From Siphonodentalium dalli (taxonomy: Eukaryota; Mollusca; Scaphopoda; Gadilida; Siphonodentaliidae), in NCBI GenBank assembly GCA_032622095.1, contig CP136064.1:278529614-278593613 (forward strand): a stretch of 64,000 bases of DNA, read 5' to 3'. A program made the position numbers and the translations under genes. The first letter of the stretch is position 1. The number at the start of each line of letters is the position of its first letter. Positions 56,354 to 64,000 of the stretch are shown here, one piece after another. The notes beneath the pieces are model-generated. The model was not told where the DNA came from. It ran no database searches and saw nothing but the letters and a program-made list of their open reading frames with translations.

Positions 56354-56396
56354 CTTATTATCTGAACATTTCCTGTGGGATAACTACTCATTAATT
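56354..56396 (-). repeat. Orphan unit of the 67-bp satellite
   Basis: On the minus strand: gagtagttatccca, then aggaaatgttcagataata, exactly the wording of the array at 62805-63670. Only part of one unit is present, directly 5' of the SINE half. Confidence 0.8.
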
Positions 56397-56399
56397 ATG

Positions 56400-56597
56400 C
56401 ACCCTAACTTTAGCCAAATTTTTCAACAGCTCGTAGTTTGATTTTCCAACAATTTATTTGTGTATAATTTGTTTTTACACCAGCACTTGCATATTTTTCC
56501 ATATATGAAATTTTCCAAAAATAGTCAAGTTGGAAATGTCCAACATTTGGAGAACTTGATGTCAGTCTAGATGCTAGGATTTTGCAATTTTAAGGTT
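56400..56597 (-). repeat. Fragment related to the interior of the 2.2-kb element
   Basis: Contains tagtttgattttccaacaat, gcatatttttcc, ttggaaatgtccaac and ctagatgctaggattttgc, in the same order as 29594-29920 in copy 1. It continues after the 56598-58496 insertion as tttctcacaccgggtgc (58508-58524). Confidence 0.65.
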
Positions 56598-57456
56598 CAG
56601 GGCCCTGTTTCATGAAGGCAACTTATGACATAGTTGGGACTTAAGATGGGGTCATAAGGTCAAACTTCAGTCATAAGTGCGTTTCACGAACAAAGTCTTA
56701 ACCTACGATGGTCTTAACTTTGGTCTTAACTTTAAGACTGGTGTGAGGTGTCATAAGATAATCTTAAAGTTAAGACCTACGTTGTGATCCGCAGTTGGTC
56801 CGAAATGTGGATGGGATCTAGTTCATGTATATATTATTATAAACACATTTAACTGAATAACACCTTGCTAGCAAGGAGGGGTGTTTCATAAATGGTAGTA
56901 ATTAATAACCAACTGGTAAGCTATAGCAGTGACGTGGCCAGTGGTTGCAAGATTGGCGGGGTGTCCGCTACTAACTGTAAACCACCAAGACCGGACTATA
57001 TATACATTTCTAATTGCTGTTACAAAAAGAATATATTTACATAGAGTTGAACATCATTTGCGATTCAAATCACCCAATCGCACTGTAGACAATAATCATG
57101 TTGAGACAATTAGTCCGAACATTTTCACATCGAGGATAATTGTAAATGATTTATACTCAGTTTTTTTTTATAAATGCTTATGTCAGCTATTCTTATTATT
57201 ATTATTATTATTATTTACTTGCCTTTCTATATTATTATGTTATAATTTGATTGTAAAAATGTATTGTATATGTACCCCGTATATATACCAACAAGATAAT
57301 AATACATAATATGTGTTATTTTATTATTATTATGTATATTATCATAATCTATTAACTATGAAATAAAAAGATATATAGCATGTATATAGTATACGGACCG
57401 CGCGGGCACACCGGGATCCGCGAAATAACATATAATATCACTGTGAACTGGCCCAC

Positions 57457-57541
57457 AGACCCCTGGGGGAATTACTAAAATACCAATATACCAGTGGTAT
57501 AGTCTATATTGGTATTTAGTAATTTTCCCCAGGGGCCCGTG
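57457..57541. repeat. Long hairpin, about 35-bp imperfect stem
   Basis: gacccctgggggaattacta (57460-57479) and the following ataccaatata mirror tatattggtatttagtaatt and ttccccaggggccc (57507-57540). The centre is ccagtgg. This could be a tiny snap-back MITE. Confidence 0.85.
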
Positions 57542-57572
57542 AACCGGCCGTCTGTTCACGTGTTGTTAATTA

Positions 57573-57838
57573 TAAACGCTCTTTATTAGAAGTCGTTGAT
57601 TTGGTTTTTATTAAAACATATATGCAAAATGTCGTTCAACGTAACGTACTTTCGAAGTTCATACGCAGTTTGTTAATTATAACAGGCGTTTAGCACATTT
57701 GTCAACAGAACCAGAGCAAATGGCACTAACATCATTTATATATGGCTTCTACAAGTATGTCTCAGATTGGAAATAAGTCAATTTGGAGCACGATATGAAT
57801 TCCTATTCACATTATAGCAATATAAATAAAGAGCGTTT
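57573..57838. repeat. Pair of inverted AAACGCTCTTTATT motifs
   Basis: aaacgctctttatt at 57573-57586 and its exact complement aataaagagcgttt at 57825-57838 face inward, 266 bp apart; a further aataaagagcgttt lies at 57869-57882. This may be a small element bounded by 14-bp inverted repeats. Confidence 0.45.
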
Positions 57839-58560
57839 TGTGTTAGTATTCCATGAATGTTGGCAATCAATAAAGAGCGTTTAGCTCAGTGCTTCCATTG
57901 TGGTGTATTGTATGTGTATGCCGTGTTGGCGACATATTCGGTTTCCTGGTATTATAGATGCTTCAAAGACGTATAATGTATTAGAACCTAATATCAGCAT
58001 TGAAAGGAGCGAACATATGTCTCGCGTCGCTTTAATGGCATGTTATATGGGTGAAGGTTCACATTCTGAGTTAGGATGTATAAGTCCCTTTAATAACTGA
58101 AATAATATATTTGAGCTCGATACGTTTGTATAAAATAGGCATTGGAAGCATGCAGCTATGTGTGGATGGGGTCTGACGCGAAACACAGTTAAAAAGCGCG
58201 CTCGTGCAGTTAAGTATGCACCAGTCATTATACTGATTATCGCCCTTGCATTAAAATATCATAATTATTCTTAGACACGCCCTAGTATCTGTCACCAGAC
58301 ACTGTACCTAGGCATATAACACACACAGAACCAACATTTTCTGTGCATAGCTGTAATAAATTGTCGAGAGCCAGTCTAAAAGCGTGTGAAACGCGTTCTT
58401 GAAACGGAAAAGTTACATCATAAGATCCACCTTACATCTTAGATTAAGTCCATCTTAAGATCATCTTATGACATGGCTTCATAAAACAGGCCCCTGATTT
58501 CAAAAATTTCTCACACCGGGTGCAACCAGACAACTATGTAACGCTCAAGTGGTCTATACA

Positions 58561-61500
58561 CAACTATGTGATCTTGATCTCTAAGAGACCTGTGATGTAA
58601 GATGAATCATAATTGCTTCCAGTCGCCCGGTGCAATTTATGACCATTTACGACACTGATCTCTGAGAAATCAGATGACATAGAATGAACAAATCACATGA
58701 ACAATACATAAGTCAGGATAGGCTTCGTGGTATAACCACATAGAAAAATAGATCTGACACCAACAGGCTTTGTTTAGGCTGGGCCTATTACAGCCGAAGA
58801 TGAAAAATGGAATAATTATAATGACTAGATAATATAAGTTCAACAAGTTTATTAAAGTTAACAAATGAAATTAGAATTTGCATATGTGAATAATATTTGA
58901 TTAATTATGTTTTACAGTTATAATGTTGAAGGTGTGAAATAGGTGATTTCTGAGGTTGGTTGAATGTGACAAAACTTAAGTGGTTGAAATATTAAAGGAG
59001 AACAAAAGTATTTAATTTACTTAAATTAAAAGTTTACTTAAAATATAGCTAATAAGATATAATTATTATAAGTTAGAATATAAGCTAGTTAAACTTTATA
59101 AATGACAATTTACTCCTAATTTGAGTTTTTATAGTTCCCTAAATATTTCACCACACAAGTTGAATGAAACGTTCATTTATACATTTAATTTGTATTTTAT
59201 ATAAGTGATTACTTTTTGGTGTTCACATGTTTGACTTAGAAATATTTTAAGAATAGAAATTAGGTAACTGAAAAATGATCTAAGTCAGATAAATTTATTA
59301 AAGATTGACTTTAAATTTAACTATTTAAAGTATTTACTTTAAATATGACTATTTAGAGTATTTACTTTAAATATGAGAATGTATTTAAATATATGAATAT
59401 TTAAAGTATTTGTAACATTGGCATTTATTACTTGCCAATAGAAAACTATGAAGATTGAAGTAATTGGTGACAATAATTATCACAACATTTGTACATATAC
59501 AACACATAACAGAGACACAGTTATTTTCACTTTGTTTGTCTGTGATTATCAATATTTAGCCAATCAAAGTGTAAGTTGGGCACAACCAAATATCACACCA
59601 TGATTGGACTTAGTAAAATTCCACCCACCCAGGTCCCAATATAATATAAACTTATGAGTAATTACTTCCACGAAGGCTACGGTCCACACAGGCAAAAATT
59701 CACAGACTATTTGTTTGAAATAAGAATAAATCTCCATTTAAATATGGAGATGATAACTTAGCAGAATTTACATGCTAAGTCCAAAACATATTATTAATAC
59801 CATGAACTGAACATCTTAGCACCAATTACTTGCTAAGACTAGATGAATATGAATTAAGATATGCACTATGAAATGTATAAACACTTAAAGTGCTTGATAT
59901 TTTAACACTTTATTTGTGATTGTAAATAAGACACGAATTTGATCAATGATTGAGTTACCTTTTTCCAATGAATGGAACTATGATATATATTGATGTGAGA
60001 ATATGAAATAAAACACAAAGGCTGAAATAAAACCAAGTGGCCAAGGTAAGTTTTATTTCAGGATTCTGCCCTCCAATTAGCTTTAAGTAACTTAATGACT
60101 CACTTTATTTATTAGAAAAATATTTATTTGCTATGGCTGATAAATTTCTAAGCCATGTACCACTTCAGGCTATGACAAAGATAAAGTTGAGTGCACATTT
60201 CAAGTGGCTAAATAGTTAGGTACAACCTAGACTTATTACATGCCTCTTCAGGCTAGAATGGCATAAATGCCTAATAGGATAATAGAAATATTAATTGCCT
60301 CTTCAGGCCAAATATAAGCCATTTAATTAAAAAATCACTGATATTTGGCTCTCAACTTCGAGGATCTAGCCACTTCAGGCATTGTCCTAACTAGGCTTCT
60401 TCAAGCAAACTCAGCTGAGTACATACCACTTAATTCAACATGCCACTTCAGGCTCTCACTGAAAATTCCCACCATGGAAGGATTCTGTCATATTTGACAG
60501 TAATAGTGCATGGCTACTTACAGCACTTGCACAAATACAACCAAGACATCTCATAACATTAGCCATTGAACAAATTAGTAATGAGCAACATCAAAAGCCA
60601 TTTGGAAATAGTAAAAGGAACACTATTGTTTTTAACTACTAAAAGTTAAATTACTTATTACAAAAGTTAGACATTACTTTAAGTAATTAAATAGCATTTA
60701 GCAATAACTTAGAAATAATAATTGCCTGAAAAACATAATAAGTTACAAAACCCATTTTACCAAATACCTAGCAGCAGAATGAACAGCAACAATTTTAAAT
60801 GAAGCGACAGAATATAGTTCTCAATGATGCCTATCTATATATACTTAAATCCTCTACCATTTTTGAGTGGTGGAGCAAACTGGCACAATGATTGGCCGGC
60901 TAATCGTTAACCCTCAACGATTGGCCAGCAGCTCCGCAACCAGAATATGGTAGAAAAAATAGTGCCAATTACGTTTGCGCATAATTAGCGTAATAATCAC
61001 AAGCTATTTATGAAACATTTGTAATATTTTATAAATAAGTACATAATAATTCATAATTATGCATAATTGTGGTGGACACATTTTTATTTTCAGTTAATGT
61101 GTAGTTTAGGCTGATTACGCAAAAATGTTTATACCAGCGTAGATGGCTGCGCCCATAAAGAACCGAAAATGCCAAATTTTGAAATTAAAGTTTTGACAAT
61201 AGATGCATAGTTAGCGCTTTAGTATAAATGACACTTTGCAAATATTAAGAGCACGATATAGTGAATAATTAAAGAGACTGTGGTAAGTTATGAACTAGTG
61301 ATTTGTGACTTATTACGTATGTTGTGATGAAACATTTGTAAGGTGAAACTTCTGAATACGATGAGATTGAGAATGGTGTAGAATACAAAATAGTTTGATG
61401 ATATGAATATTATGGTGTGGAGAATACGCGCACGATTAGATGGCAAAATATACTTAATCGGGGTTCACGAATAGATAGCGATTAATCTCCAATCACAGTA

Positions 61501-61788
61501 ACAGTACCGCGAGAGTTCATGATTGATTTAGGTTAGCATTATTTACGAAATAACGGACATAATATTTGAATAAGTGTTTTTAAAGAGCGTTCCAATATCT
61601 TCCCCGAACCAAACCAGCCTTTTTTGAACACTTCGACTCAGAACAAATCTCCGTCAATTCGTCAAAGTATACGTTCTATATAGAGTTATCACCCTTCCGA
61701 TTAACTCAGAACACCAGGGTAATCCTAACATCGCGGGGCACGCGTTACTACGATTGAATATCAATCGGTATATTATCGTGAACCCCAA
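58561..61788. other. AT-rich non-coding region
   Basis: About 3.2 kb without a credible gene. A short-period repeat around tttaaatatgactattta lies at 59285-59410, and the phrase cttcaggc(t/c) recurs about six times between 60160 and 60460 (for example gccacttcaggc, gcctcttcaggc). No RNA gene recognised. Confidence 0.6.
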
Positions 61789-62259
61789 TTAAAGGCCCAC
61801 ATCATTTTCGAACCCCCCGATTATATTTTATAAAACATATGCCATATTATATATGGAGGAAGCTCCAAAACGTTTTATCAACTTAACAGGTATAATAAAC
61901 TGAGGACATGTTGTTTTTGTTGAGGTGCCAACGCGTTTTGTCATCTAGATTGCAGTAAAAAGCAGTATATTTTCAATGCAGGGGGAATAACTCTATATAT
62001 TAAAGATAGAGTTCTTCCCCTTCCATTGAAAAAGTTAGAATTATGTTGCAATTGTGGGAGCCAAAAAGGGGGAGGAGTCATTCTATGATTTAAGCAGTGT
62101 TCTATTTCTCTGTGGGCATCTTCTGAGACACAGATGTTTCAAATAGTGATGAATTATAGTATTTTAATCATATTTTATGCCATAGATTGTTATTAAAACC
62201 GTATATCAAGCCACTATAAAAATAATAATCGGCGACTCGAAAATTAAGTGGGCCTTTAA
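61789..62259 (+). mobile_element. TTAA-type MITE, copy C
   Basis: The cleanest copy: ttaaaggcccac at 61789-61800 and gtgggcctttaa ending at 62259, 471 bp with the TTAA sites. It matches copies A (same orientation) and B (reverse), for example gcagggggaataactctata. Confidence 0.9.
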
Positions 62260-62804
62260 GTGTCTTTCGCTATCAAATCGTGTGCGTATTAGGTGTTCTC
62301 CTGCACAGTTAGAACATTAAAAATGGAATTGTTTATATATTATTGAGGGGTGTTCGGGAAATATAATCAGATGACAGACATAAACACATATACAAAAAGT
62401 GAAGAAGGAGCCTGATTCGTTATTAGAAAATAATGAATTTATGAACTTATTACTTGAACATTTCCCAAGGGATGTACTCTTCTATAAGTATGTTAAGGGC
62501 TAATCATTATGTGATTAAGGTGTTTCTCGACCGTTGACCATTTCATAAGGGAATGGCTCGTCTATCTGGATAAAGGTATTATCATGAGTTTGTTGAACTT
62601 ATTAGTTGAACATGTCACAAGGGAATGGCTCGTATATCTAGATAAAGGGGTTATAATGAATGTGTTGAACCTATTACTTGAACATTTCTGAGAGGCAGTT
62701 CACGCCTATAAGTATATTAAGGGCTAATGTGGTTAATTAGTTTTTTTTACCGTTGAACATTTCCAATGGGAATGGCTCGATCTAGATAAAGGGATTGTAA
62801 TGGC
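62260..62804. repeat. Degenerate long repeats before the satellite
   Basis: Related blocks aagggaatggctcgt, tagataaaggg and attacttgaacattt recur three to four times between 62440 and 62800. No gene. Confidence 0.6.
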
Positions 62805-63670
62805 AATAAGTTTAACCCTTTCTATACTAGAACACAATTGATGAGTAGTTGTCCCATATGAAATATTAAGATAATAAGTTAACCCTTTCTATATTAAATC
62901 ATCATTCATGAGTAATTATACCCCAGGAAATGTTCAGAGAATACGTTTAACTCTTTCTATACTAAAGTATTACCGATGAGTAGTTATCCTATAGGAAATG
63001 TTCAGATAATAACTTAACCCTTTCTATACTAACTACTCATTGTTGAGCAGTTATCCCATAGGAAATATTCAGATAATAAGTTCACCCTTTCTATGCTAAA
63101 TCATCATTAATGAGTAGTTACCCCATAGGAAATGTTCAGATAATAAGATTAACAATTTCTGTACAAAATATTCATTGGTCAATAGTTAGTTATCCCATAG
63201 GAAATGTTCAGATAATAAGTTAACCCTTTCTATAATTAATCATCATTGATGAGCAGTTATCCAATAGGAAATGTTCAGATAATAAGCTTAACCCTTTCTA
63301 TACTAAAGCTTAAATGATGAGTAGATATCCCATAGCAAATGTTCAGATAATAAGTATAACCTTTTGTATACTAAAGCTCCCTTGATGAGTAGTTATCACA
63401 TAGGACATGTTCAGATAATAAGTTTAACTCTTTCTCTACTAAATAATCATTGATAAGTGTTCATTTTAACCCTTTCTATACTAAAGCTTCATTGACGAGT
63501 AGTTATCCCATATATGCAATGTTCAGATGATAAGTTAACCCTTCCTATACTAAATAATCATTAATGAGTAGTTTTTCCATATGCAATGTTCAGATAATAA
63601 GTTAACCCTTCCTATACTAAATCATTATTAACGAGTAGTTATGCCATAGGAAATGTTCTGATAATAAGTT
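62805..63670. repeat. Tandem satellite, about 67-bp unit, about 13 copies
   Basis: Each unit reads roughly gatgagtagttatcccata, ggaaatgttcagataataag, ttaaccctttctatactaaa and tcatcat. Units start about every 65-70 bp from 62842 to 63633. Non-coding. Confidence 0.92.
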
Positions 63671-64000
63671 CAACAGCCGATATATATAATACTAGCCGAT
63701 GAGTCCGACGTTGTCGGGCTATTCAAAAACCAAATTTCAAGTCGATAGCTCCACCCATTTCCGAGATCTCGTCTGCGCATGTGCGAAGCTGGCGTCGCAT
63801 GGGCTCGGCGACCCGATAAAATTCGTATCCGGGCCAAGATACATTCACATACGAAATTGCAAGTCGATAGCTCCACCCGTTTCCGAGATCTCGTCTGCGC
63901 ATGCGCGAAGCTGGCGTCGCACGGGATCGGCGACCAGATAAAATTCGTATCCGGGCCAAGATACATTCACATACCAAATTTCAAGTCGATAGCTCCACCC
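63671..64000. repeat. GC-rich satellite, right edge
   Basis: Same family as 1-1056, with unit starts near 63732, 63853 and 63977 (about 122 bp). It begins after cgatgagtccgacgttgtc and runs off the window. Confidence 0.92.

Larger units (their letters stand above)
56598..58496. mobile_element. 1.9-kb TIR element (CAGGGCCCTGTTTCATGAA ends)
   Basis: Left end cagggccctgtttcatgaa and right end ttcataaaacaggcccctg face inward as inverted repeats. Homology continues through tcataag/cttatga and cttaagatgg blocks; additional cttaagtt-type repeats follow inside the left end. The interior is non-coding, with TTA microsatellites and a strong hairpin. The CAGGG-type ends recall hAT or IS4EU-like MITEs, but no target duplication could be confirmed. 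It lies inside a relic of the 2.2-kb element. Confidence 0.7.

Noticed and set aside
57181-57330. Possible gene around 56929-57309
   Set aside because: The frame is mostly low-complexity Leu from a TTA microsatellite and lies inside a TIR element.

Overview
The window looks like a piece of an animal genome, probably a marine invertebrate. The evidence is an AT-rich, intron-free but gene-poor layout, one intact Toll-like receptor (LRR-TIR) gene, a Ty3/gypsy retrotransposon of metazoan type, abundant MITEs, and GC-rich tandem repeats with CAGA-type tails. A lophotrochozoan such as a mollusc is my best guess, but no marker here settles the phylum. Almost everything is mobile-element or tandem-repeat DNA. 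Only one protein gene (the TLR, 31554-33647) looks intact.

Layout, left half. Positions 1-1056 hold a GC-rich satellite that reappears at the right edge of the window (63671-64000). Positions 1057-15759 form a huge inverted-repeat structure. Its two roughly 1.6-kb arms (1057-2231 plus 9548-10145, and 14205-15759) flank a core of large tandem repeats (11046-14204). The left arm is interrupted by a 7.3-kb Ty3/gypsy element (2232-9543) with both LTRs, a CTAG target duplication and broken gag-pol. The uninterrupted right arm shows the empty site. Positions 15960-19075 carry a multiply frameshifted pseudogene of a repeated invertebrate protein family, which contains an inverted, fused fragment of itself. 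Positions 19106-26702 are bounded by 200-bp terminal inverted repeats. Inside them lies a second, 2.57-kb inverted-repeat element (19308-21873) carrying a broken FtsK/HerA-type (A32-like) packaging ATPase with a C2H2 zinc finger. This is the signature of a Polinton-like or adintovirus-like remnant.

Layout, right half. A 1.1-kb direct repeat occurs at 26703-27850 and again, split, at 33735-34065 and 38073-38760. The second copy is interrupted by a 4-kb foldback element with arms of about 1 kb and a minisatellite core. Two 2,236-bp, nearly identical copies of a non-coding TIR element lie in opposite orientation at 28836-31071 and 40814-43049, with the TLR gene between them. From 43 kb to 62 kb there is a patchwork of TIR elements (43458-44376, 45315-47363, 53756-56322, 56598-58496), TTAA-flanked MITEs, a tRNA-like SINE split by a transposon, and AT-rich DNA with no recognisable gene. 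The window ends in a roughly 67-bp tandem array (62805-63670) followed by the GC-rich satellite.

The genes do not form a functional pathway. The TLR would act in innate immune sensing at a cell membrane. All other coding traces are decayed remnants of selfish elements. The most interesting items are the ATPase-bearing nested TIR element, the TLR gene enclosed by long inverted repeats, and the long-arm inverted elements with tandem-repeat cores. All coordinates and homologies were read by eye; no alignment or database search was run.
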